From Sorangium sp025924095 (GTDB lineage: Bacteria; Myxococcota_A; Polyangia; Polyangiales; Polyangiaceae), in contig NZ_CP150356.1 in assembly GCF_051521505.1 (NCBI RefSeq), positions 4,278,001-4,342,000 of the forward strand: a stretch of DNA of 64,000 nucleotides, written 5' to 3'. Below the pieces are notes generated by a model that was not told the origin of the DNA, did not search any database, and worked only from the letters and a program-made list of their open reading frames with translations. A program made the position numbers and the translations under genes. This document shows, in pieces, positions 17,242 through 25,504 of this stretch; the first letter of the stretch is position 1; every line of letters begins with the position of its first letter.

Positions 17242-18678
17242 ATGACCACGACCCAAACCGAACGTCCTCTCGCTGTGCTTGTCGGGGTGCAGCTCCCCGG
17301 CGTCGACGATGTCGAGCACGCCGCTGATTTGGCCGAGCTGGGCCGCCTCGTTCACACGCTCGGCTTCGAGGTGATCGCGACCGTGTCACAGCGGCGCAGC
17401 GCGCTCGCGGCGGCCGCGGTGCTCGGGGAGGGCAAGCTCAAGGAGCTCGCGGAGCTCACGGGCGGCAGCGGCGTCGTGCCCTCGGGCGCGCCCGAGCGGA
17501 AGAACAAGGCGCGCGCGCGCCGGGCCGCGGAGAGCGGCGAGGGCGACGGGGCCGACGGCGAGCTCGGCGATGACGCCGACGACGCAGACGACGACGAGGA
17601 TGGCGGCGTCGCGGCGCCGGGCGCGGGCGGCGCCCGGCAGGAGGCGCGCACGGCGACGGTCGTGGCGGTCGATCACGACATCTCGCCGAGCCAGGCGCGC
17701 AACCTGGAGCGCGCGACGGGCGCGCAGGTGCTCGATCGGGCGGGCGTGATCATCGAGATCTTTCATCGCCACGCGCGGAGCCGCGAGGCGAAGCTCGAGG
17801 TGGAGATCGCGCGGCTCAACTACGTCGCGCCGCGGATGCGCGAGATGGGCGGCGGCGCGGACCGGCAGCGCGGCGGCATCGGCGGCAAGGGCGCCGGCGA
17901 GAGCGCGCTCGAGCTCGATCGGCGCAAGATCCGCGACCGCATCGCGGAGCTGAAGCACGAGCTCGGCGCGGTCCAGCGCGAGCAGTCGACGCGCCGCGCG
18001 CTCCGGCAGGGGCAGCGCCGCGTCGCGCTGGTCGGCTACACGAACGCCGGCAAGTCCTCGCTGATGCGGGCGCTGACGGGGAGCGAGGTGCTCGTCGCGG
18101 ACAAGCTGTTCGCGACGCTCGACACGACGGTGCGCGCGCTCCACCCGGAGGTGCGCCCGCGGATCCTCGTCTCGGACACGGTCGGCTTCATCAAGAAGCT
18201 GCCGCACGATCTCGTGGCGAGCTTCCGGTCGACGCTGGACGAGGCGCTCGAGGCGTCGCTCCTGCTCTACGTGGCCGACGCGTCGGACCCGACGTTCCGC
18301 GATCAGCTCGGGGTGACGCGCGGCGTGCTCTCGGAGATCGGCGCGAGCGAGGTGCCGAGCCGGCTCCTGCTCAACAAGGTGGACCGGCTGCCGGAGGAGG
18401 AGCGCGACGCGCTGCGCCTCGAGTTCCCCGAGGCGACGCTGCTCTCGGCGAAGACCCCGGCCGACGTGGCGGCGCTGCGCGAGGCGATCATCGCCTTCTT
18501 CGAGGAGTCGATGGTGGAGGCCGAGCTCCTCCTGCCGTACGCGAAGCAGAGCCTCATCGGGGAGATCTACGAGAACGCGCGCGTGCTCTCGGAGGAGTAC
18601 GACGACGCCGGCGGCCGGCTCTCGGTGCGGGCGCACCCCGTGGCGCTCGAGCGGCTGCGCAGCCTGCTCGCGCGCTGA
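17242..18678 (+). CDS. hflX: GTPase HflX (ribosome-splitting, OBG-HflX family)
   Basis: A 478-residue GTPase. The N-terminal domain has GLGKVEEL-like GEGKLKEL and, later, DISPSQARNLERATGAQVLDRAGVIIEIFHRHA, the typical HflX block. A helical linker with RGGIGGKGAGESALELDRR precedes the G domain: Walker A GYTNAGKSS (about residues 265-273), DTVGFI, and NKVD. HflX binds the 50S subunit and splits stalled ribosomes under stress. Compared with normal HflX (about 420-430 residues) this one carries a 60-70-residue low-complexity, highly acidic insertion (about residues 70-135, rich in Asp/Ala/Gly) between the two N-terminal motifs. I chose the ATG at 17242 because the family start lies there. It has no hfq/hfl neighbours. 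Confidence 0.94.
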   Translation: MTTTQTERPLAVLVGVQLPGVDDVEHAADLAELGRLVHTLGFEVIATVSQRRSALAAAAVLGEGKLKELAELTGGSGVVPSGAPERKNKARARRAAESGEGDGADGELGDDADDADDDEDGGVAAPGAGGARQEARTATVVAVDHDISPSQARNLERATGAQVLDRAGVIIEIFHRHARSREAKLEVEIARLNYVAPRMREMGGGADRQRGGIGGKGAGESALELDRRKIRDRIAELKHELGAVQREQSTRRALRQGQRRVALVGYTNAGKSSLMRALTGSEVLVADKLFATLDTTVRALHPEVRPRILVSDTVGFIKKLPHDLVASFRSTLDEALEASLLLYVADASDPTFRDQLGVTRGVLSEIGASEVPSRLLLNKVDRLPEEERDALRLEFPEATLLSAKTPADVAALREAIIAFFEESMVEAELLLPYAKQSLIGEIYENARVLSEEYDDAGGRLSVRAHPVALERLRSLLAR

Positions 18679-18689
18679 GCGCGCCGCGG

Positions 18690-18800
18690 CGGGGGGCGCG
18701 TGCCGCGTCAGCGCGGTGGGCGGCGGGCGGCGGAGGCGCGTGCCGCGTCAGCGCGGCGGGCGGCGGGTGGAGGAGGCGCGTGCCGCGCTGACGCGGCGGA
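18690..18800. repeat. GC-rich direct and inverted repeats behind hflX
   Basis: Three units begin with ggcgcgtgccgcg, about 40 bases apart (near 18695, 18735 and 18775). The cores of the first two are ccgcgtcagcgcgg; the third reads ccgcgctgacgcgg, the exact reverse complement, so the last unit can pair with either of the first two. The block could act as a terminator for hflX and for a small convergent reading frame. Confidence 0.5.
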
Positions 18801-18905
18801 GGGCAGCGGGCGGCGCCGGAGCCGGTAGCGGCGCAGGAACAGGCCGATCCCGAACGCCACGAGGTGGAGCCCAACGATCACCCCGACGAGGATCCACCGC
18901 TGCAC
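18708..18905 (-). CDS. Possible small single-span membrane protein
   Basis: A 65-residue reading frame starting at GTG 18905. The first 30 residues look real: QRWILVGVIVGLHLVAFGIG is a clean transmembrane helix followed by an Arg-rich cytoplasmic anchor (LRRYRLRRR). The C-terminal half is Ala/Pro/Arg low complexity and lies within the GC-rich repeats, so the true end of the protein is doubtful. No family is recognisable. It converges on hflX. Confidence 0.4.
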   Translation of the reverse strand: MQRWILVGVIVGLHLVAFGIGLFLRRYRLRRRPLPSAASARHAPPPPAARRADAARASAARRPPR

Positions 18906-19020
18906 GCGCCGAGCGTAGCACCGGAGGGGCGGAGCGCGGGCGCGCCGGGGCGCATGCTATCGTTCGTCGTCCCGCTCGTCTTCTGCACTGCTCTGCTCGC
19001 CTCTGCCGCCGGTCCGCGCC

Positions 19021-19452
19021 ATGAACACCCCCGACGCCGAGCTCGAAGCGATCGTCCAGCGCGGGCTGGGCGCCTACCGCGCCGGGCTGTTCTACGAGGC
19101 GCACGAGCTGTGGGAGGACGGGTGGCGCGACGAGCCGGATCCAGTGAGGAAAGCGCTCCTCCAGGGGCTCATCCTCGTCGCCGCCGCCCTGCACAAGCTC
19201 ACGCGGATGCGAAGCCCGTCGGGGGCGGTGCGCCTGCTCGACAAGGCGCACGCGCGGCTCGCGGGCGTGCCGGAGGGCATGGGCGGCGTCGCGGTAGGTC
19301 TCCTGTCCGGCGACATCGCCCGCGCAGCGCGCGCGATCGAGCAACTCGCGAGCGAGGGGAGGACAGCGCTCGACGCGTCGCTTCTGCCCAGGATGGAGGT
19401 CACGGATGAGAGCGCATCGTCCTCACCGGCCGGCGCGCGTCCGCGGGCGTGA
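19021..19452 (+). CDS. DUF309 family protein
   Basis: A 143-residue helical protein with the DUF309 signature: YRAGLFYEAHELWEDGWRDEPDPVRKALLQGLILVAAALHK. This family, of unknown role, has conserved His, Glu and Trp residues in the EAHELWE block. The about 25 C-terminal residues are Ser/Ala-rich and not part of the domain. The stop is followed at about 200 bases by a response regulator on the same strand. The ATG at 19021 directly precedes the domain. Confidence 0.85.
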   Translation: MNTPDAELEAIVQRGLGAYRAGLFYEAHELWEDGWRDEPDPVRKALLQGLILVAAALHKLTRMRSPSGAVRLLDKAHARLAGVPEGMGGVAVGLLSGDIARAARAIEQLASEGRTALDASLLPRMEVTDESASSSPAGARPRA

Positions 19453-19658
19453 GCTTCTGCCCCGAACGGGCTCCGCAGTCGAGATTGCGCTTGTCACGTG
19501 CGACGTGGGACGCCGGCGTGACATCGTTTGCCTGGGTGGAGATCGCACGGGGGGCACCCGTGTGGGGGGGACGCGTGGCAGACGGAACCTGTGGAACCGG
19601 GATGGAGGGGCAGGCGAGCAGCGCGCCTCGAGCCAAGCTGCAAACCGAAAGGAGCCGC

Positions 19659-20051
19659 GTGAAACGGCGCAAGCAGATCCTGATCGTGGACGACGATCAG
19701 GAGATCCGGGAGATGCTCGAGATCACGCTGGCGGAGGAGGGCTACGACGTCCTCTCGGCCAGCGACGGAGAGGCTGCGCTGGCGCTGCTCGAGCGCAACA
19801 GGCCGAACCTCATCCTGCTCGACATGCGCATGCCGGTGATGGACGGCTGGGGGTTCGCGCGGGCGTACGCGTCGTGTCCCGGTCCGCGCGCGCCGATCCT
19901 GGTCATGACGGCGGCGGTGGACGCCGGCAGCTGGGCCCGTGAGGTCGGCGCGTGCGCGTCGGTCGCGAAGCCGTTCGATCTGAACCGCCTGCTCGACTCG
20001 ATCGCGGTGCACGCCGGCTCGGCGCCCGGGCCGAGCTCCGCCTCCGCCTGA
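19659..20051 (+). CDS. Single-domain response regulator (CheY-like receiver)
   Basis: A 130-residue protein that is almost only a receiver domain. The acidic pocket is DD (residues 11-12), the phosphoacceptor is D55 in LILLDMRMPVMDGW, the conserved Thr lies in ILVMTA, and the Lys in SVAKPFD. No DNA-binding or enzymatic output domain is present, so it must act by protein contact. I chose the GTG at 19659 because AAAGGAG stands just upstream and the domain starts right after it; the frame is open about 210 bases further upstream without coding character. No histidine kinase is adjacent. A perfect hairpin follows at 20132-20165. Confidence 0.88.
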   Translation: MKRRKQILIVDDDQEIREMLEITLAEEGYDVLSASDGEAALALLERNRPNLILLDMRMPVMDGWGFARAYASCPGPRAPILVMTAAVDAGSWAREVGACASVAKPFDLNRLLDSIAVHAGSAPGPSSASA

Positions 20052-20131
20052 GCGGGGTCAGGCCGGGCCGGGCGCGATCCCGACCCGAGGGGCTCGGCGG
20101 TGGAGCGGCCGCTCGGCGGCGTGGAGGGGCC

Positions 20132-20165
20132 GCCGCCGAGCGACGGAGATCCGTCGCTCGGCGGC
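20132..20165. terminator. Perfect 15-bp hairpin between convergent genes
   Basis: gccgccgagcgacgg (20132-20146) and ccgtcgctcggcggc (20151-20165) are perfect reverse complements around a 4-base loop. The hairpin lies between the response regulator and the convergent gene ending at 20248, so it is probably a bidirectional intrinsic terminator; there is no clear T-run. Confidence 0.65.
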
Positions 20166-20247
20166 GCAGGGGTCGCTTCAGCCGCAGGTGGTGGCCTGAT
20201 TCGCCCCGGAGTGATTCACATGAAGGCCATCCCCCAGGCGCGGTGGA

Positions 20248-21084
20248 TCAGCCGCCGGTCGCGCGGCGCATGGCGCACAACAGGTCGCCGCGGCACGGGT
20301 CGGCGGGAGCGCGGCGGTCGGTCGTGTCCGGCGCCGCGGGGCCGGCCTTGCCGTGCGGCGGAGCGGCTGCCCCGGTGGCCCGCGTGCGGCCCTCGGGCGC
20401 GCGCCGCGAGGCCGTGGTGCCGGGCTCGTCGGCAGCGACGGCGCCGTCGACGCGAGGCGCGGCGGGCACGCGCTCCGCAGGCACGGCAGCGATCGCATCG
20501 ACGGCGATCGCATCGACGGCGATCGCATCGACGCGCGGGAGCCGCGCCTCGACCACGCGCGCCGCGGCCGCGAGCCCAGCCGTCGCGGGAGGCCCCGGGG
20601 CGGCGTCCGGGGCCGAGACGCTCGCGGTGAGGGCCGCAACCGCGGCGGCGGCCGCGAGCAGGGTGGCGGCCGAGCGGGCGCGCCACGCGCGCTTCGGCGC
20701 GTCGAGCGACGGCGCCGCGGGCGTGCGGGCGGACGCGGGGCCGCGCGCGGATGCAGGGCCGCGCGCGGATGCGGGGCCGCGCGCGGATGCGGGGCCGCGC
20801 ATGGACGCTGGCGGCTCGCCGAACGGGAAGACCGGCAAGAGGTCGAGGACCTGGGGGGGAGCGCCTTCCGCGCCGGCGCTGAGCGCGGTGAGGTCGATCT
20901 GCCCCGAGGACACGTCGCGATCTTCGCCCGCGGCCCGCTCCGCGGACGCGGCCGAGGGCGCCGCGGCAGCGGTCTCGCCGGCCGCCGGCGCGTCGATCGC
21001 GAACGCGACCGAGGTGTCATCCGCGGGGCTGGTGACAGCGGAGCGGTGTTCGTTCCTCCACTCCTTGTGCTGCGTGCTCTTCAT
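20248..21084 (-). CDS. Unrecognised single-span membrane protein with tandem peptide repeats
   Basis: A 278-residue protein starting at ATG 21084 (MKSTQHKEWRNEHRS). The N-terminal half is acidic/Ala-rich (presumably cytoplasmic) and includes a QIDLTALSAGAEG segment. About residues 100-125 carry four tandem copies of RGPASA-type hexapeptides (bases about 20735-20810). Then come a basic patch (KRAWRARS) and one transmembrane helix (AATLLAAAAAVAALTASV). The outer part holds three copies of VDAIA (bases about 20498-20535) and ends with a short Cys-containing stretch (PCRGDLLCAMRR). The layout (cytoplasmic tail, one helix, Ala/Pro-rich outer part) resembles anti-sigma or envelope-bridging proteins, but no domain is recognisable. 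The repeats are in-frame and may vary in number between strains. Confidence 0.62.
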   Translation of the reverse strand: MKSTQHKEWRNEHRSAVTSPADDTSVAFAIDAPAAGETAAAAPSAASAERAAGEDRDVSSGQIDLTALSAGAEGAPPQVLDLLPVFPFGEPPASMRGPASARGPASARGPASARGPASARTPAAPSLDAPKRAWRARSAATLLAAAAAVAALTASVSAPDAAPGPPATAGLAAAARVVEARLPRVDAIAVDAIAVDAIAAVPAERVPAAPRVDGAVAADEPGTTASRRAPEGRTRATGAAAPPHGKAGPAAPDTTDRRAPADPCRGDLLCAMRRATGG

Positions 21085-21539
21085 GGTTGCTTCTGCTTCA
21101 GCCGTATCGGTCGAACGCTGGAGTCGTGACGCTCCGCCGGCCGGTCGGCGTGTCCTTTCGTGGTTTTGACATGCGCGCGAGCGCGCGCTTGGGCCAGGGG
21201 CGCGCGCGCCGGATCGCCTCGCACGCCGGCCAGCGCACGTCGCTGCGCTCCATTCCGCCCCGCGTCCGCCCCGCGCGCGTGGCGACGGATGCGCCCCGCG
21301 CGTGGGGCGACGGACGCGCCTGCAGGCGAGGTCGGGGCGCACCTGAGGCGTGCCCGTCGGCGGCGTTCGCGATCTTGCGAGCGGGCTTGCGACGCCCATA
21401 CTTCGACCGCTCGGATCGCCGAGGGCGTGCAGTCGGCGAGGTTCATGACCGTGTGCGCTCGGGGAAGCTGGTTACGATCGGGGCGTCCGTCGTCGAACAG
21501 AAGTTCCCACGCAAACGCGGATCGGATACTTGAGGCGAG
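21085..21539. other. 455-base intergenic region, divergent promoters presumed
   Basis: The region separates a minus-strand gene (start 21084) from a plus-strand lipoprotein gene (start 21540). It contains an imperfect duplication (gcgcgtggcgacggatgcgc near 21277 and gcgtggggcgacggacgcgc near 21300). No reading frame in it has a convincing start or protein-like composition. I see no recognisable promoter box. Confidence 0.5.
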
Positions 21540-21974
21540 ATGAAACCTACACGGCTCTTCACGGTTCTGGGGGCGCTGACGTTCCCCCTCGCGGTGGCTC
21601 TGGTCAGCAACGGGTGCAAGAAGGAGGAAGAGGAGCCGCCGCCGGTGCCGGCGCCGACCGTGGTGACGCCGGCCCCGACGCCGACGCCCACGACGCAGAT
21701 CGTGCCTGAAGAGGACGCCGGGGCGGACGCGGCGGACGACGCGGCGGACGCGGACGCCGGCAAGAAGGTGGTCACCGGTGACTCCAGCGGGATCCGCAAG
21801 TGCTGCGCGGCGCTGCGCCAGAACGCGAAGTCGGCGCCGCCCGAGCAGCAGGGCGGCTACCTCGCGGCGGCCTCGGCGTGCGACGGCCTCGCGAACTCGC
21901 CGCAGGGCCGGCAGGCGCTCTCGACGCTGCGCGGCCTCCTGCTCGGCGCGCAGATGCCGGCGTCCTGCCAGTAA
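21540..21974 (+). CDS. Small lipoprotein with acidic Pro/Thr linker
   Basis: A 144-residue secreted protein. The signal peptide (LFTVLGALTFPLAVALVSNGC) ends at a Cys followed by KKEEEE, so lipidation is likely although the residue at -3 is not the usual Leu. A Pro/Thr/Val linker and an Asp/Ala-rich stretch follow. The C-terminal about 60 residues form a small helical domain with paired Cys (IRKCCAALRQNAKSAP, ASACDGLA, MPASCQ). I do not recognise the domain. Upstream GAGGCGAG is a possible ribosome binding site. It converges on the L,D-transpeptidase gene. Confidence 0.75.
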   Translation: MKPTRLFTVLGALTFPLAVALVSNGCKKEEEEPPPVPAPTVVTPAPTPTPTTQIVPEEDAGADAADDAADADAGKKVVTGDSSGIRKCCAALRQNAKSAPPEQQGGYLAAASACDGLANSPQGRQALSTLRGLLLGAQMPASCQ

Positions 21975-22057
21975 CAGGGACGGGAGAGCCAGTAGCGCAC
22001 CGGCGGTGAGCTGGCTTCGCGCGCGAGGCATCGGCCGCCTCGCGCAGCGGAGCCAGC

Positions 22058-23956
22058 TCAGCCGTGCACGTAAACGAGCGTGCCGCCGCCCTCGATATTG
22101 AGGGCTCCGTGCCACTCGGACGGGACGGCGGGCTCGGTCCACTCGAAGAGCCAGGCCGCGTCGGCAGGCGCCAGGTTGATGCAGCCGTGGCTGCGCGCCT
22201 TGCCGAACTCGTCGTGCCAGTAGGCGCCGTGCAGCGCGTATCCCCCGTGGAAGTACTGGGTGTACGGCACGTCGCGCAGGTCGAACGCCTCGGTCGCCTC
22301 GTCGTCGCCATCCATCGTGGTCGAGACGTGCTTCGCGTGGATGTAGAACGAGCCGCGGACGGTGGCGTCGGTCTCCTCGGGATCCGCCATGCCGCTGCGA
22401 CCGCTGGAGATGAGCGACGCGAACACGGGGCGCGTGCCCTCGTAAGCGACGAGCAGCTGGCGGCGGATCGAGATGTCGATCCACTTCTTGCCGTCGCGCG
22501 CGAACCCTTGAGGGTCCTTGCGCAGCTCGGCAATGACGAGGTGGCTCCCGGCAAGCCATGAGCCCTCCGTGGTCTCGACGAGCCCCTTGGCGCCGCCTTG
22601 CGTGCGGCCGGTGAGCACCCAGCCCGACCGGAACGGCGCAGCGCCCGCGCCGACGAGCGCACGGCCCGAGGCGGACAGGCGCCGCCGCGTCGCCCCGTGG
22701 ACGCGGACGAAGGCCGGGGCGCCCTTCAGGCTGGGATCGACGCGAGGGTCGGCGCCAGGCGGCGCGGGCGGCAGCTCGTCGGCGGGGGGCTCGGCGATGG
22801 AGAAGCTTGCGGCGTCCAAGGCGGCGCTCGCGGGGGCGTCGGCGCCGTCGGCGTCGAGATCCTTGATGATCACGCCGCGCAGCTCGCTGAGGCGCGCGGG
22901 ACGCGTGCGATCGAGCGGGATGAGGTCGAGCTCGGTCGTGAGGCCGAAGCGGCGATCGGTCCACTCGAAGGTCGTGATCAGGCCGAACGCGGAGCTCTCC
23001 TTGGCGCGGCCCGTGTGCACGGAGTAGTGGAGCTTCTCCTCGGCGCCGTACGGCTTGGGGAGATCCCGGCCGGCGAGCAGGAAGGCCGGCACGGGGTCGA
23101 GCGGCAACGACGAGGGCGCAACAACGGCGCGAGCGAGGTGGACGCCGAGCGTGGAGCCCTCGACGCGGCGCTGATCCTCGGCGGTCGGGAGCCGGAAGTA
23201 GAGGTGCGGCGGGCGCGAGCCCGACATGACGTAGTGGTAAGGCACGGGCGCACCACGGCGCGGGCCGCGCACGGCAGCGGCGACCACCTGGTGCTCGAGC
23301 GCGAGCGAGGCGCCCTTGCCAACGCAGACGTAGCCGCGCGGCGCGATCCGGTACCAGCCGCCGGCACAGCCGTCGGTGCCCACCGGGAGCTCGGCCCGAT
23401 CGACCACCGCACCGGCGCGCAGATAGCCGAGCCTCGTCGAGCGTTCGTCGGGGGCGACGTAGATCCAGGTGCGCATCGCGATGCTGGCGATCTTCGCGCC
23501 CTGGCCCGGAAGGGTGGCCTCCTTCGCGGACGAGGAGGAGGCGGCCGACGACGTGAGGGACGCAGGGAGCGCGGCGCCGGGCGAGGGGGAGCCAGAGGCA
23601 GAGCCAGGAGAGGGGGAGAGAGAGGCAGCGGAGGGCGCTGCCGGGTCGAGCGAGGGGAGACCCGGGGTGGCGGAGACGGCGGAGAAAGCGAGCGGGGCGG
23701 GCGCTTCCGGGGAGCCGGCAACGGGATCGTCGGTCGCTCTGCCGGGAGGATCCTGGGCCGGAGCGCAGGCTGCGGTCAGCAAGGCGAGGAGGGGAGCGGA
23801 GGCGACGGCGGCGAGCGAGAACGGGGGTGAGCCGGCGCCGGAAAGGGAGCCGGTGAGCGCCGTGGGGCAGGAGCGGGAGCCAGAGCGCGAGGCGCGCGGG
23901 GAGCGCTGCGATGGGGGCAGCGACGCGGGGGCGGAGGCTCGAGCGAGGGGAAGCAT
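22058..23956 (-). CDS. L,D-transpeptidase (YkuD domain) lipoprotein
   Basis: A 632-residue exported protein. A long basic N-terminus precedes a hydrophobic core and lipobox-like LLTAAC. After a Ser/Ala/Pro linker there is a SH3-like part (RTWIYVAPDERSTRLGYLRAGAVV, GWYRIAPRGYVCVG). The C-terminal catalytic YkuD domain has HGGYALHG and, 13 residues on, the active-site motif SHGCIN with the nucleophile C592. These enzymes form 3-3 peptidoglycan cross-links or attach proteins to the wall. Catalytic residues are intact. The start is uncertain: no better ATG lies nearer the signal peptide, and the first about 40 residues are low complexity. It is longer than most YkuD proteins because of the linker and the large middle region. 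Confidence 0.86.
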   Translation of the reverse strand: MLPLARASAPASLPPSQRSPRASRSGSRSCPTALTGSLSGAGSPPFSLAAVASAPLLALLTAACAPAQDPPGRATDDPVAGSPEAPAPLAFSAVSATPGLPSLDPAAPSAASLSPSPGSASGSPSPGAALPASLTSSAASSSSAKEATLPGQGAKIASIAMRTWIYVAPDERSTRLGYLRAGAVVDRAELPVGTDGCAGGWYRIAPRGYVCVGKGASLALEHQVVAAAVRGPRRGAPVPYHYVMSGSRPPHLYFRLPTAEDQRRVEGSTLGVHLARAVVAPSSLPLDPVPAFLLAGRDLPKPYGAEEKLHYSVHTGRAKESSAFGLITTFEWTDRRFGLTTELDLIPLDRTRPARLSELRGVIIKDLDADGADAPASAALDAASFSIAEPPADELPPAPPGADPRVDPSLKGAPAFVRVHGATRRRLSASGRALVGAGAAPFRSGWVLTGRTQGGAKGLVETTEGSWLAGSHLVIAELRKDPQGFARDGKKWIDISIRRQLLVAYEGTRPVFASLISSGRSGMADPEETDATVRGSFYIHAKHVSTTMDGDDEATEAFDLRDVPYTQYFHGGYALHGAYWHDEFGKARSHGCINLAPADAAWLFEWTEPAVPSEWHGALNIEGGGTLVYVHG

Positions 23957-24167
23957 CGGCGCGAAGGCGAAGGCAGAGAGAGGAGGGCCGCGGGGGCGAG
24001 CGCGAGCGCGAGACCAGCGGGCGAGCGAAGCTGAAACCGGGGCCGCAAGGGGCTGAGCGGGCGAGGTGTACGCTCAACCGAGGGGGAGATGCAATCTCCT
24101 GCCGGCGGGATGGGGGGAGGCCGAGCGAGGCGTGAGCGTGAGGGAGGATGGAGCGGGAGAAGGCGCG

Positions 24168-24932
24168 CTAGCGCTTGACCTTCTTCGCGAGCAGGTCGCC
24201 CAGCGTGCCGAAGTTGCGAGGGGCAGGCTTGGCGACCTTGTCGCCGGCACCGCCGGCACCGCCGGGGCGGTCGCCCTTGGCGTACGACTCGAACTGGCCG
24301 CGCTCCTCGTCGACGCGGAGGGCGGAGATCGACAGACGGATCTTGCCGGACTCGTCCACGTTGAGGATCTTCGCTTCGATCTCCTGCCCCACGGTGAAGT
24401 GCTTCTTCAGGTCGGCCGAGCGAGGCGTCGCCGTCTCGACTGTCGGGACGAGCCCGCGACCCGAGCGACCCGACGTGCCGGTGATCTGGACGAAGACGCC
24501 GTACCGCTCGATGCCCGTCACCTTGCCCTTGACCCGCGCCCCCTCGACGAGCAACGGCGCGCCGCCCGCAGCAGGCGCGGAGACAGCGAGCGACGTCGAG
24601 CCGTCGCCGTCGTCGCTCGCGCGCACGACGACCGGCGAGAGGCGCACCTGGCCGGTGCCCGAGTCGATGCCGGAGACCACCGCCGAGACGCGCGAGCCGA
24701 CCGCCACCCGGAGCTGGCCGTCGCCGTCGCTGAGGGCCGGGCGCTCGAACATGCCCTCCTGCTTGCCACCGATATCCGCGAAGACCGCCTCGCGAGCGAT
24801 CGCGACAACCGTCACCTCGACGGTCTCACCCGTGTGGTACTGACGGCGACGCTGCTTGCCAGCTCCTTCCGACTGCTCGAAGAGCGAAGCGAACGATTCG
24901 TTGGAGGCGGCGGATGGGCGTGACGGCGACAT
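24168..24932 (-). CDS. S1-domain RNA-binding protein (two S1-type repeats)
   Basis: A 254-residue protein. Two S1-like OB folds are visible: residues about 33-110 (GETVEVTVVAIAREAVFADIGGKQEGMFE to GQVRLSPVVV) and about 130-210 (EGARVKGKVTGIERYGVFVQITG to GKIRLSISALR). The second has the classical S1 strand pattern ending LSI. A Gly-rich basic tail ends LLAKKVKR. S1 repeats bind single-stranded RNA; this domain arrangement resembles small relatives of ribosomal protein S1. No partner gene is nearby. About 240 bases separate its start from tRNA-Lys on the other strand. Confidence 0.85.
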   Translation of the reverse strand: MSPSRPSAASNESFASLFEQSEGAGKQRRRQYHTGETVEVTVVAIAREAVFADIGGKQEGMFERPALSDGDGQLRVAVGSRVSAVVSGIDSGTGQVRLSPVVVRASDDGDGSTSLAVSAPAAGGAPLLVEGARVKGKVTGIERYGVFVQITGTSGRSGRGLVPTVETATPRSADLKKHFTVGQEIEAKILNVDESGKIRLSISALRVDEERGQFESYAKGDRPGGAGGAGDKVAKPAPRNFGTLGDLLAKKVKR

Positions 24933-25172
24933 GGCGCGACCTCATAGCGCGAGGCGAGGGCGTGAGGAAGGCGGCGGTGAGAGGGAAGCGAGGGACGGGG
25001 TGGAAATCGGGGAGGTGAGACGGGCGGGGGGAAAGGGAGGGGAGGTGGGAACGGGAAGGATGGGCGAGGAAGCGGGCAGGGGCGAGGGGGCCGGGTGATG
25101 GGCGACGACGCGGGTGGAAAGGAAAGGTGGAACCTGTGAGGGGCTTCTGCTAGCTTCGCCCGCCGCTGAATC

Positions 25173-25248
<76 letters not shown>

Positions 25249-25504
25249 TCACCAAATCGTTGAGGATTTCGCCCGCTGATAAAGCGCGCCTCAACGAGTG
25301 CCCGGAGAGGCCGTTCCCATCCGGTGACCACCGCCGCCGAGCAGGCCGATCGCGGCCACGAGGTCCTCCGGACGACGTGGGCGTAGACCTGGGGGGCGCC
25401 AGGTGTAGGTGGGCGGTGAGGACCTGGACGGCCGGGGCACCACCGGCCACGGGCCTGGAGGGAGATCCAGGGACATGGCGCCCTGCCCCTGGCTGGCTTG
25501 CCGC

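Noticed and set aside
20462..20810. Short tandem DNA repeats that could suggest a small CRISPR array
   Set aside because: The units are 15 or 18 bases, directly adjacent without spacers, and in frame with the gene at 20248-21084.
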